Under the pieces are notes generated by a model. The model made no database searches and was not told where the DNA came from. It saw only the letters and a program-made list of their open reading frames with translations. A program made the translations under genes and the position numbers. A stretch of 40,740 bases of DNA from NCBI GenBank assembly GCA_002722095.1, contig PBKG01000022.1, forward strand, positions 1 through 40,740, given 5' to 3'. Below are positions 1 to 10,328 of this stretch, in pieces. This DNA comes from Rhodospirillaceae bacterium (GTDB lineage: Bacteria; Pseudomonadota; Alphaproteobacteria; UBA8366). Position 1 is the stretch's first letter. Every line of letters begins with the position of its first letter.

Positions 1-118
1 CGCCCGCCAGCGTCATCAGCCCGACATTGATTTCGTCCAGCCATCCGAAACGCTGCGCGAACGCGATCAGCAACACGCAAAAAAGCGCGAGAGCCAAAGC
101 TCCCGCGCCTTTTGTCAC
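1..118 (-). CDS. Possible N-terminus of an unidentified membrane protein, partial
   Basis: An open frame starts at a GTG at 118, 10 nt beyond the lpdA stop, and runs off the left edge. An ATG at 151, inside lpdA, is an alternative start in the same frame. The visible residues include a hydrophobic run, roughly residues 6-21 from the GTG, followed by a polar stretch, which fits a signal anchor or first membrane helix. No good ribosome binding site is visible. A perfect-looking intrinsic terminator lies inside the first 40 nt of this frame, which argues that the frame may be fortuitous. I do not recognise the family, and too little is present to assign a function. Confidence 0.3.
   Translation of the reverse strand, partial: MTKGAGALALALFCVLLIAFAQRFGWLDEINVGLMTLAG
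79..108 (-). terminator. Intrinsic terminator of the pdh-lpdA operon
   Basis: On the minus strand, 21 nt past the lpdA stop, a 10-bp stem (GCGCGGGAGC pairing with GCTCTCGCGC, one G-U pair) closes a 4-nt TTTG loop and is followed directly by six T residues. This is a textbook Rho-independent terminator. It ends the pdhA-pdhB-pdhC-lpdA transcript. Confidence 0.8.
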
Positions 119-128
119 TGATCGCCGG

Positions 129-1538
129 TCAGATATGAAGCGCGCGCCCATAGGCCGCGAGCACGCTTTCATGCATCGATTCCGAAATGGTCGGATGCGG
201 GAATACCGTGTGCATCAGTTCCGCCTCGGTCGTTTCCAGCGTCTTGCCGACAACGAAGCCCTGAATCATCTCGGTCACTTCTGCGCCGACCATGTGGGCG
301 CCCAGCAATTCGCCGGTCTTGGCGTCGAACACAGTCTTGACCAAGCCTTCTGGGTCGCCGAGCGCGATCGCCTTTCCGTTGCCCATAAAGGGAAACCGTC
401 CGACTTTAACTTCATGGCCTGCGGCTTTCGCGGCTTCTTCGGTTAGGCCGACGGAAGCCACTTGGGGCATGCAATAGGTGCAGCCCGGCACATTGGTCGT
501 TTCGAGCGGATGAACATCCTTGAGGCCGGCGATTTTTTCAACGCAGATAACCCCTTCATGGCTGGCTTTATGGGCGAGCCAGGGCGGACCGACCACATCA
601 CCAATGGCATAGACACTTGGCTCATCGGTCTGGAGCCACTGATCAGTGACGATGTGAGCCCGATCGACCTTAACCTTGGTACCCTCGAGGCCGATGTCCT
701 CCACATTGCCGACGATACCGACCGCAAGTACGACCCTATCGACGGTGAGAGATTCCTTCTTGCCGCCCGTCTCTATTGTCGCGGTGACCGAGTTGGCGGC
801 CTTTTTCAGTTCCGAAACTTGGGCGCCGGTGATCAGCCGCATGCCTTGCTTTTCGAACTGCTTGTGTGCGTGCGCAGAAATTTCTGCATCTTCAACCGGC
901 AAAATTCGGTCGAGAACTTCGACGACTGTCACTTCGGCGCCGAGGTTGCGGTAGAAACTTGCGAATTCGATTCCGATGGCGCCGGACCCCACGACCAGGA
1001 GTGATTTCGGCATGGTGTCGGGAACCATCGCCTCGCGATAGGTCCAAATCAGCTTCCCATCGGGTTCGAGCCCCGGAAGCACCCTTGCACGCGCGCCCGT
1101 GGCGAGGATGACATGCTTGGCGGATACGTCAGAAACGTGTTTGCCGTCTTTTTCGACCGCTATTTTGCGTGCACCCGCACTACCGCCCGCCAATTTGCCG
1201 AAACCCTCGATAACATCGACTTTGTTCTTTTTCAGCAAATGCTGGACACCGCCGGAAAGTTGGGCGGCAACGTCGCGGCTTCGCTTGACGATTTTGGCGA
1301 TATCGAATTCGGCCCCTTTCACCGACAGGCCGAAATCCTCCGCATGCTGAATGTGGTGAAAAATCTCGGCGCTTCTTAACAACGCCTTGGTCGGGATACA
1401 GCCCCAGTTGAGACAAATTCCCCCCAAGTGATTCCCTTCAATGACAGCGGTTTTGAGTTTCAACTGTGCGGCACGAATAGCGGCAACATAGCCGCCCGTG
1501 CCGCCGATTACGACAATGTCATATTGCTTGCCGGCCAT
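129..1538 (-). CDS. lpdA: Dihydrolipoyl dehydrogenase (E3)
   Basis: This FAD flavoenzyme reoxidises dihydrolipoyl groups and reduces NAD+ as the E3 component of pyruvate dehydrogenase. At 469 aa the length is typical. The redox pair is Cys42/Cys47 in GGICLNWGCIPTK. The NAD-binding glycine loop GSGAIG is at about 184-189. The C-terminal HPTISE motif carries the catalytic His-Glu pair. The start is supported by an AGGGAAGG site about 7 nt upstream. It follows pdhC by 13 nt and is the last gene of the operon. One feature is odd: the N-terminal FAD loop reads VIGGTGGYV, one residue shorter than the usual VIGxGxGGYV, so the GxGxxG spacing is broken. Family assignment is secure; full activity is not proven by sequence. 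Confidence 0.96.
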   Translation of the reverse strand: MAGKQYDIVVIGGTGGYVAAIRAAQLKLKTAVIEGNHLGGICLNWGCIPTKALLRSAEIFHHIQHAEDFGLSVKGAEFDIAKIVKRSRDVAAQLSGGVQHLLKKNKVDVIEGFGKLAGGSAGARKIAVEKDGKHVSDVSAKHVILATGARARVLPGLEPDGKLIWTYREAMVPDTMPKSLLVVGSGAIGIEFASFYRNLGAEVTVVEVLDRILPVEDAEISAHAHKQFEKQGMRLITGAQVSELKKAANSVTATIETGGKKESLTVDRVVLAVGIVGNVEDIGLEGTKVKVDRAHIVTDQWLQTDEPSVYAIGDVVGPPWLAHKASHEGVICVEKIAGLKDVHPLETTNVPGCTYCMPQVASVGLTEEAAKAAGHEVKVGRFPFMGNGKAIALGDPEGLVKTVFDAKTGELLGAHMVGAEVTEMIQGFVVGKTLETTEAELMHTVFPHPTISESMHESVLAAYGRALHI

Positions 1539-1551
1539 CAGACGCCCTTCC

Positions 1552-2832
1552 CTAAAGCAGCATCGTGACAGGATCTTCGAGGAGACCCTTGAGGCAAGCG
1601 AAATATTCTGCCCCGACGGCTCCGTCGACCGCGCGGTGATCGACAGAGAGCGTGAGGCTCATCACGGTCGCTACCGCCAATGCGCCGTCTTTAACCACGG
1701 GTCTAGGTTCTCCCGCTCCGACGGCCAGGATGCAGGCTTGCGGCGGATTGATCACCGCATCGAAATTCTGGACCCCATACATGCCGAGGTTGGATATGCT
1801 GAAGGTGCCGCCCTGATACTCCTCGGGCATCAACTTGCCGTCGCGCGCCTTCTCCGCGAGGGCACGCATTTCGTTGGATATGTCTTCGAGGCCTTTGGCG
1901 TCGGCGTTACGAATGACCGGGGTTATCAGTCCCCCGTCGATGGCGACGGCCACAGAGATATCTGCCGACTTATAAAGTTTCAGGCCCGCATTGGACCAAC
2001 TGGCATTGGCAGTGGGGACTTTCTTTAGCGCCACCCCGGCAGCTTTTATGACGATGTCGTTGACCGAGAGTTTGTAAGCACCGTCTGCCTTGTCGTTCAG
2101 CTCTTTTCTGAAGGCGAGCAGTTTATCGATCTCACAATCGATTCGAAGGTAGAAATGCGGCACGGTCTGCTTGGACTCGGTCAAGCGGGCAGCAATTGTT
2201 TTGCGCATGCTTGTAAGTTCGACAAGCTCGAATTCGGGTTCGAACGGATCGGCGGCAGGGGCAGAAGCCGTAACGGGAGCCGGAACCTCCGCTGCAGCAG
2301 CGACCGCGGGCAGGCCCCCGGAAAGCGCGCTTTCCACATCGCGTTTGATGATCCGCCCGTTGGGGCCGCTTCCGGAAATTGCGGAAAGATCGAGCCCCGC
2401 TTGTTGAGCCATACGTTTTGCCAGAGGACTGGCGAAAATACGCTGGGCATTGTCTGCGCTTGTTGCAGGTGGTGTCGGCGCTGGCGCCGGAGCCGCGGGC
2501 GCAGGTGTCGGTTCTGGCGCCGGTGTGGGTGTTGGCGCGGGGCCGGCATCCGTCGAAACGTCGACACCTTCGAGATCGCCATCGCTTTCGCCTTCTTCCA
2601 GAAGGAGGGCGATCACCGCATTGACGGCGACGTTTTCGCTTCCTTCGGATACCAGCAATTTTCCGACGGTTCCTTCTTCGACAGCTTCGACCTCCATGGT
2701 CGCTTTGTCGGTTTCGATTTCTGCGATTACATCGCCTGAATTGACGTTGTCACCTTCGGCTACATGCCATTTCGCGAGCTTACCGTCGGTCATGGTCGGC
2801 GATAGAGCGGGCATCAGAATTTTAACTGGCAT
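1552..2832 (-). CDS. pdhC: Dihydrolipoamide acetyltransferase (E2) of pyruvate dehydrogenase
   Basis: E2 core of the PDH complex, which transfers acetyl groups from lipoyl-lysine to CoA. In 426 aa the domains are: an N-terminal lipoyl domain (1-80) with Lys43 in [11 protein letters not shown], an Ala/Pro-rich swinging linker (about 85-130), an E3/E1-binding domain (about 130-165, FASPLAKRMA), a second flexible linker, and the catalytic domain with DHRAVDG near the C-terminus. I chose the ATG at 2832 because GAGGGAGG lies about 7 nt upstream and the lipoyl domain begins directly at MPVKILMPALSP. An in-frame start at 2865 would overlap pdhB and lacks such a site. There is a 20-nt gap from pdhB. 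Confidence 0.95.
   Translation of the reverse strand: MPVKILMPALSPTMTDGKLAKWHVAEGDNVNSGDVIAEIETDKATMEVEAVEEGTVGKLLVSEGSENVAVNAVIALLLEEGESDGDLEGVDVSTDAGPAPTPTPAPEPTPAPAAPAPAPTPPATSADNAQRIFASPLAKRMAQQAGLDLSAISGSGPNGRIIKRDVESALSGGLPAVAAAAEVPAPVTASAPAADPFEPEFELVELTSMRKTIAARLTESKQTVPHFYLRIDCEIDKLLAFRKELNDKADGAYKLSVNDIVIKAAGVALKKVPTANASWSNAGLKLYKSADISVAVAIDGGLITPVIRNADAKGLEDISNEMRALAEKARDGKLMPEEYQGGTFSISNLGMYGVQNFDAVINPPQACILAVGAGEPRPVVKDGALAVATVMSLTLSVDHRAVDGAVGAEYFACLKGLLEDPVTMLL
2590..2832 (-). repeat. Lipoyl-domain coding repeat, copy in pdhC
   Basis: This stretch encodes the PdhC lipoyl domain. It is a diverged copy of 3985-4226 in pdhB: the proteins share long identical runs such as [17 protein letters not shown] and [11 protein letters not shown], and the DNA shares short exact blocks such as GCTTTGTCGGTTTCGAT (plus strand). 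The copies lie in direct orientation, about 1.4 kb apart. Duplication or later gene conversion would explain the similarity. Confidence 0.7.
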
Positions 2833-2852
2833 TTTGCTTTCCCTCCCTCGCC

Positions 2853-4226
2853 TTATCGGTAGCAAACGGATTTGGCAGCTTCGGCAATATCGTTTGCCTG
2901 CGGCAAGGCCATGGCTTCAAGGTTCGCGGCGTAGGGCAATGGAACATCCTTTGCGGTCACGCGTGCAACCGGTGCGTCGAGCCAATCGAAAGCCTGCTCG
3001 GAAATGCGCGCAGAAATTTCAGCCCCAATGCCTGATTGCGGGAAGCCTTCCTCGCAGGTGACGACGCGGTTGGTTTTTTGTACCGATTGAATGATGGTGG
3101 CGTCGTCGAGAGGACGAAGGGTTCTGAGATCGATGACCTCCGCTTCGATTCCGTCAGCCGCTAGAATTTCTGCCGCTTCAAGCGCCTTGCCGACCATAAT
3201 CGAGAACGCCACGAGCGTAACATCGTTGCCGGCCCTAACCACCTTGGCGCTGCCAATGGGAACGACCCAGTCATCGCTGTCCGGCACTTCTGAACTGTTG
3301 CCGTAAAGAATTTCGTTCTCGAGGAAGATGATCGGATTGGGATCGCGGATCGCCGACTTCAAAAGACCTTTGGCATCGGCAGCCGCCCACGGAGAGACCA
3401 CTTTGACTCCTGGAATGGCCGAATACCAAGACGCAAAACATTGAGAGTGCTGTGCGGCCACTCTGGCCGCTGCCCCGTTGGGGCCGCGAAAGACGATGGG
3501 ACAGCCCATTTGGCCGCCGGACATATAGAGCGTCTTAGCCGCCGAATTGATGATTTGATCCATCGCTTGCATAGCGAAATTGAAGGTCATGAACTCGACG
3601 ATCGGACGAATACCCATGAAAGCGGCGCCAACGCCGAGCCCGGCGAAACCATGCTCGGTAATCGGCGTGTCGATCACTCGATTGTCGCCAAACTCTTCCA
3701 GCAAACCTTGGCTGACCTTGTAAGCGCCTTGATACTGGGCCACCTCTTCGCCCATCAGCATGACGTTTTCATCGCGGCGCATCTCTTCGGCCATGGCATC
3801 TCGCAAGGCTTCGCGAACGGTTTGGCTGACCGTGGTGCCGTCCCAATCCGGTTCCGCAGAAATAGCAGCCGCCATTGGCGCTTCCGGCTGAGTTGCCGTT
3901 GTTTCGGGAACTGTGTCTGGTACTGGCGCCGGTACCGGCGCGGTTGTTGGGGCGCTCGGTGCCGTGATATCGGTCACGTCTTCACCTTCGGCTACCATCA
4001 CCGCGATCGGCGTGTTGACAGCAACGTTTTCGGCACCTTCGGGGACAAGAATTTTGCCCAATACTCCTTCATCGACTGCTTCGACTTCCATCGTTGCTTT
4101 GTCGGTTTCGATCTCCGCCAGCACGTCACCGGAGACGATGTTGTCGCCTTCTGCTTTCAACCACTTCGCCAACTTGCCGTCGGTCATGGTTGGAGACAGT
4201 GCGGGCATCAATACTTCTGTCGGCAT
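2853..4226 (-). CDS. pdhB: Pyruvate dehydrogenase E1 beta subunit with N-terminal lipoyl domain
   Basis: The beta subunit pairs with PdhA to form the thiamine diphosphate-dependent E1 that decarboxylates pyruvate and acetylates lipoate. In 457 aa, residues 1-80 are a lipoyl domain (Lys43 in [11 protein letters not shown]), followed by a Thr/Ala/Pro linker (about 85-130). The transketolase-like beta domain (about 130-457) includes the [10 protein letters not shown] active-site stretch and the C-terminal transketolase domain (about 330-450). A lipoyl domain on E1 beta is known for alphaproteobacterial PDH. GAAGGGA lies about 9 nt before the ATG. There are 54 nt between the pdhA stop and this start. 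The lipoyl domain closely resembles that of PdhC next door. Confidence 0.95.
   Translation of the reverse strand: MPTEVLMPALSPTMTDGKLAKWLKAEGDNIVSGDVLAEIETDKATMEVEAVDEGVLGKILVPEGAENVAVNTPIAVMVAEGEDVTDITAPSAPTTAPVPAPVPDTVPETTATQPEAPMAAAISAEPDWDGTTVSQTVREALRDAMAEEMRRDENVMLMGEEVAQYQGAYKVSQGLLEEFGDNRVIDTPITEHGFAGLGVGAAFMGIRPIVEFMTFNFAMQAMDQIINSAAKTLYMSGGQMGCPIVFRGPNGAAARVAAQHSQCFASWYSAIPGVKVVSPWAAADAKGLLKSAIRDPNPIIFLENEILYGNSSEVPDSDDWVVPIGSAKVVRAGNDVTLVAFSIMVGKALEAAEILAADGIEAEVIDLRTLRPLDDATIIQSVQKTNRVVTCEEGFPQSGIGAEISARISEQAFDWLDAPVARVTAKDVPLPYAANLEAMALPQANDIAEAAKSVCYR
3985..4226 (-). repeat. Lipoyl-domain coding repeat, copy in pdhB
   Basis: Partner of the repeat at 2590-2832, encoding the E1 beta lipoyl domain. 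Most differences are synonymous or conservative, as expected for two functional lipoyl domains under similar constraint. The pair could recombine to delete most of pdhB. Confidence 0.7.
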
Positions 4227-4280
4227 TTCCTCGTGTCCCTTCTTTGCGGTCTTTGCCGCTTTCGGGTGTCGATTTTGAAC

Positions 4281-5291
4281 TCAGGCTTCGAGCAACACAT
4301 CCGTATAGAGCTCTGAGGGGTCAGGTTCAGGACTGGTTTGAGCAAATTCTGCGGCGTCGAGAACGACATTCTTAACTTCCGTGTCGATCTTTTTTAGTGT
4401 CGCTTCGTCCGAGATCGTTTCCCGCAAAAGCCGCGCTCGCAGTCGTTCGATCGGATCGCGTTCTTCACGTACTTTGGCGACTTCCTCGCGGCTCCGATAG
4501 CGAGCGGGATCGGACATCGAATGGCCACGGTACCGATAGGTCATCATTTCGAGGATATAAGGCCCCTTCCCGGCACGGCAGTGCGCCACCGCTTTTTGCC
4601 CTGCTTCGCGGACACTCAAGACATCCATACCGTCGACTTGGGCGCCGGGAATTCCATACGCGTCTCCGCGCACATAGAGGTCTTTGCTGGCCGAAGCGCG
4701 CTCGACACTGGTTCCCATACCATATTGATTATTCTCAATAATATAAATTACCGGCAGATCCCACAGCGCGGCCATATTGAAGCTTTCATATACCTGGCCC
4801 TGATTGATTGCGCCGTCTCCAAGGTAGGTCAAAGAGACAAGATCCTGTTTCCGGTATTTATGCGCGAAGGCGACGCCGGTGCCGATAGGAACCTGAGCGG
4901 CGACGATGCCATGCCCGCCGTAAAAGTTCTTTTCCTTCGAAAACATATGCATCGAACCGCCCTTGCCGCGCGAATAGCCCCCTGAGCGGCCGGTCAATTC
5001 GGCCATTACACCTCGGGGGTCCATGCCACAGGCCAGCATATGGCCGTGGTCGCGATAGCTGGTAATAACAGCATCATCGGTTGTAATGGCGCTTTGCATT
5101 CCAACAACGACGGCTTCCTGACCGATGTAGAGATGGCAAAATCCTCCTATCAGGCCCATTCCGTAAAGCTGGCCGGCTTTTTCTTCGAACCGGCGAATTA
5201 AGAGCATGTCTTTGAACAGGGAAACCTGCTCATCCGGTGAAAGATCGGTGGCGGCGCCTTTCCCACGCGATTTCTTGCGTTTAGTCGCCAT
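4281..5291 (-). CDS. pdhA: Pyruvate dehydrogenase E1 alpha subunit
   Basis: Alpha subunit of the heterotetrameric E1. It carries the thiamine diphosphate motif: GDG at 158-160 and, about 27 residues on, NN at 187-188 within IIENNQYGMGT. The conserved loop YRGHSMSDPARYR (about 253-265) is the region equivalent to the regulated phospho-loop of mitochondrial E1 alpha. At 336 aa the length is normal, and there is a short Lys/Arg-rich N-terminus. GAGGGGGA lies about 5 nt before the ATG. It is the first gene of the pdhA-pdhB-pdhC-lpdA operon, preceded by a 291-bp AT-rich gap that probably holds the operon promoter. Confidence 0.96.
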   Translation of the reverse strand: MATKRKKSRGKGAATDLSPDEQVSLFKDMLLIRRFEEKAGQLYGMGLIGGFCHLYIGQEAVVVGMQSAITTDDAVITSYRDHGHMLACGMDPRGVMAELTGRSGGYSRGKGGSMHMFSKEKNFYGGHGIVAAQVPIGTGVAFAHKYRKQDLVSLTYLGDGAINQGQVYESFNMAALWDLPVIYIIENNQYGMGTSVERASASKDLYVRGDAYGIPGAQVDGMDVLSVREAGQKAVAHCRAGKGPYILEMMTYRYRGHSMSDPARYRSREEVAKVREERDPIERLRARLLRETISDEATLKKIDTEVKNVVLDAAEFAQTSPEPDPSELYTDVLLEA

Positions 5292-5582
5292 AGGTCCCCC
5301 TCAAATATCGAGCCGATAACCACATCCGTGGTTGAGATTTTAGAGTTAAACTGAATTGGGATGCTCGGCAATACCGAAAAAAAAGTCACAAGATAAATGA
5401 CTTACTGAGTTTTAACTTAGATGCTGTTAAAAATGCATGAAAATGACGTGAACAATTATCGCGTTTGTCCCTCGAGCAAAGTAATTTTATTTCGTTTCGG
5501 AAAAAACGGTGCGACAGAGCTGGCGCAAATCCGGTGAACTAGCGGTATGGAAGGAGTAATGCGAAATGATCGCTGATCGAAA
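5292..5582 (-). promoter_or_regulatory. pdhA upstream region with inverted repeat and candidate promoter
   Basis: This 291-bp AT-rich gap separates ftsB from pdhA. On the minus strand a possible promoter reads TTGTTC, a 17-nt spacer, then TTTTAA, around 5424-5453. A perfect dyad AACCAC-ATCC-GTGGTT lies at 5318-5333, in the likely 5' leader just upstream of the pdhA ribosome binding site. Two short A/T-rich near-palindromes, AGTTAAACT (5344-5352) and AGTTTTAACT (5408-5417), lie upstream of the dyad. A regulator binding here would fit control of PDH, but none can be named. No convincing intrinsic terminator for ftsB is visible. Confidence 0.4.
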
Positions 5583-5897
5583 TTAACGATGAAAATGAAT
5601 CAACAATTCATCATCGCGCATAAGATTTAGTACCGATCGAGCACGTTCCTCGAGGAGGTCGAGATCGAGGCTGGTGTGACGTAGGCCGCGCACCTTTCGT
5701 TCCAAGGTCTCTTTGATGTCCTGAGTCTCGGCCAATTCGCTTTGCGCAACGCGCAATTGCTGGTTCAGCTTAAGATAGGAATGGATGCCCTTGTCGCCCT
5801 GAACGGTGTGATAGGTGAAATAGCCAATCACCATCGCGAAAATCGCGGCTGGTAGAATGTGGCGCGCCCTTTTTTGCATTTCTTGCAATATTGTCAT
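5583..5897 (-). CDS. ftsB: Septum formation initiator FtsB/DivIC
   Basis: Small bitopic division protein of the FtsB/DivIC family, expected to bridge FtsL and FtsQ at the septum. The 104 aa comprise a short basic cytoplasmic N-terminus, one membrane segment (about 14-30), the family stretch YHTVQGDKGI, and a periplasmic coiled coil (about 38-85) ending in a conserved hydrophobic patch. Its position between eno and pdhA is common in alphaproteobacteria. No clear Shine-Dalgarno precedes the ATG at 5897; an internal ATG at 5879 behind GCAAGAA is an alternative start. The gene is separated from eno by 162 bp of unusual sequence. Confidence 0.9.
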   Translation of the reverse strand: MTILQEMQKRARHILPAAIFAMVIGYFTYHTVQGDKGIHSYLKLNQQLRVAQSELAETQDIKETLERKVRGLRHTSLDLDLLEERARSVLNLMRDDELLIHFHR

Positions 5898-5956
5898 GGG
5901 CGGACAGAATCACGGGCGCCTACAAGAATCAATCGGCAAATATTTCCTATAACGGG

Positions 5957-6046
5957 CAGGCTGCAAAGCTTTGCTGACCCTGCGACTCGGGGGTGAGCTT
6001 GTAGTTCAGCCCAGTCGCCCGGCAGAAATTGCCGGGGCCATTTTTG
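5957..6046 (+). ncRNA. Candidate small RNA between ftsB and eno (speculative)
   Basis: The plus strand here could fold into three consecutive hairpins: one around the 12-bp palindrome GCAAAGCTTTGC (5963-5974) flanked by GCAGG/CCTGC; a second closed by GCGACT (5982-5987) and AGTCGC (6013-6018) with inner GGG/CCC and TGA/TCA pairs; and a terminator-like stem CCCGGCA-GAAAT-TGCCGGG (6018-6036) followed after 4 nt by five T. A good -10 (TATAAC) sits at 5949-5954, but the -35 is poor. The RNA would be about 87 nt, antisense to the neighbouring transcript. Alternatively the region is the 3' remnant of a minus-strand gene: a frame with GC-rich third positions ends at 5947. Confidence 0.25.
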
Positions 6047-6059
6047 CTCGGTAGCGTGT

Positions 6060-7373
<1,314 letters not shown>

Positions 7374-7376
7374 TTA

Positions 7377-8207
7377 TTAGGACGCTTTTGTGATTTTATC
7401 TAATTTAACTAACCTCTCAAGGAGGGACGGAAAATCATTGAAATTAATCATGTTTGGGCCGTCCGATGGGGCGTTGTCCGGATCCTGGTGTGTTTCCATG
7501 AAAACGGCGGCAACACCGACCGCAACAGCGGCCCGCGCTAAATGGGGCACCATTTCCCGATCCCCTCCCGACTTGTTTCCCTGGCCGCCGGGTTGTTGCA
7601 CCGAATGGGTCGCGTCGTAGACCACGGGAAAGCCGAGTTCCGCCATGATGGGCAAGGCGCGCATATCGGATACCAGGGTGTTGTAGCCGAAACTGGCACC
7701 GCGTTCGCAGAGCATGACGTTTTCATTGCCTGCATTCGTCAGCTTTTCAGCCACGTTTTTCATATCCCACGGCGCTAAAAACTGACCCTTTTTCACGTTA
7801 ATGCATTTCCCGGTGTGCGCCGCCGCTTCCAACAAGTCTGTCTGGCGGCACAAAAATGCTGGAATCTGCAGCACATCGACCGCCTCTGCGACCGGTTCAC
7901 ACTGATTTGCGTCATGGATATCGGTCAGCACCGGACAGCCATGTGTATCGCGAATTTCCTGGAAAATAGGCAACGCCTCGTCGAGACCGATGCCTCGTGG
8001 GCTCGACGAGGATGTACGGTTCGCTTTGTCAAACGAGGTTTTGTAAATCAGGCCGACGCCGAGTTTATCGGTACATTCTTTTATCGCAGCACTCATTTCC
8101 AGCGCATGCGCCCGGCTCTCCATAGCACAAGGGCCGGCAATGATGGTCAATGGCAGGTCATTGCCGATTTCCAGGTCACCGACTCTGATGTGACGGTGCT
8201 TTGCCAT
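7377..8207 (-). CDS. kdsA: 3-deoxy-8-phosphooctulonate synthase, metal-dependent type
   Basis: Condenses phosphoenolpyruvate with arabinose 5-phosphate to give KDO 8-phosphate for the LPS inner core. In 276 aa the motifs are AGPCAMES (24-31), YKTSFDKANR with the long SSSSPRG loop, DATHSVQQPGGQG, and the C-terminal ETHQDPDNAPSDGP. Cys27 in AGPC occupies the position that is Asn in the metal-independent E. coli enzyme, and the His/Glu/Asp partners are present, so this should be the metal-dependent class. GGAAGGTGG precedes the ATG. It sits 17 nt after pyrG, which makes the CTP later used by KdsB to activate KDO. Confidence 0.96.
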   Translation of the reverse strand: MAKHRHIRVGDLEIGNDLPLTIIAGPCAMESRAHALEMSAAIKECTDKLGVGLIYKTSFDKANRTSSSSPRGIGLDEALPIFQEIRDTHGCPVLTDIHDANQCEPVAEAVDVLQIPAFLCRQTDLLEAAAHTGKCINVKKGQFLAPWDMKNVAEKLTNAGNENVMLCERGASFGYNTLVSDMRALPIMAELGFPVVYDATHSVQQPGGQGNKSGGDREMVPHLARAAVAVGVAAVFMETHQDPDNAPSDGPNMINFNDFPSLLERLVKLDKITKAS

Positions 8208-8224
8208 GAAACCACCTTCCCGCT

Positions 8225-9868
<1,644 letters not shown>

Positions 9869-9915
9869 TCAGCCAAGTCGATCAATCCTTCTCCCCACCA
9901 AAATGCGAAACGCCA

Positions 9916-10230
9916 TTATTTCGACAATGGAACCTGTGGTGCCCCTGATTTGGCGGGGGCGGCCGGGGCATCGGCTGCAGGCCTGTCGAGATCGATATTA
10001 CTGCGATTATGGCTGCCTGCCATAATAGCCAGGGTCAAACTAGTCGCGATGAAGCAGGCCGCCATAACGGCGGTCGCCCGGGTCAGAAAATTGGCGGATC
10101 CACGCACGCTGACGAGCGCACCGCCGCTGCCGCCGATACCAAGCGCGCCGCCCTCGCTTTTCTGCATCAATACTGCAACCACAAGCCCGACCGCTAAGAA
10201 CAGGTGAATTACCAGGACGATTTGTTCCAT
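9916..10230 (-). CDS. secG: Protein translocase subunit SecG
   Basis: Small inner-membrane subunit that stimulates the SecYEG translocon. The 104 aa have two membrane segments (about 3-22 and 52-72) joined by the family loop LMQKSEGGALGIGGSGG, and an Ala/Pro-rich C-terminal tail of low complexity that is variable in the family. GGAGAT precedes the ATG closely. The tpiA-secG-pyrG order is common in this group. A 98-nt gap separates it from tpiA; that gap contains a weak stem TAGCCA/TGGCTA starting in the tpiA stop codon and no convincing T-tract. Confidence 0.93.
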   Translation of the reverse strand: MEQIVLVIHLFLAVGLVVAVLMQKSEGGALGIGGSGGALVSVRGSANFLTRATAVMAACFIATSLTLAIMAGSHNRSNIDLDRPAADAPAAPAKSGAPQVPLSK

Positions 10231-10328
10231 TTCATCTCCGTTGGTACGCGGACAAAGTCTCGACCACGCTCAACGACCTTACTTGCCGGAAATATTGCAG
10301 ATTATTTAGCCAACTAATGCGTCTCTGG

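Noticed and set aside
3441..4316. Long plus-strand open frame (291 codons) opposite pdhB
   Set aside because: It is antisense to a fully conserved E1 beta gene, has no homology I recognise and shows the His/Cys/Arg-rich composition typical of a shadow frame.
5344..5430. TTAA motifs as CtrA binding sites (TTAA-N7-TTAA) upstream of pdhA
   Set aside because: Spacing does not fit: the closest pair of TTAA motifs is 11 nt apart, and no correct N7 pair exists.
5957..6046. tRNA gene in the eno-ftsB gap
   Set aside because: Length is suggestive, but there is no acceptor stem, anticodon arm or GGTTC T-arm consensus.
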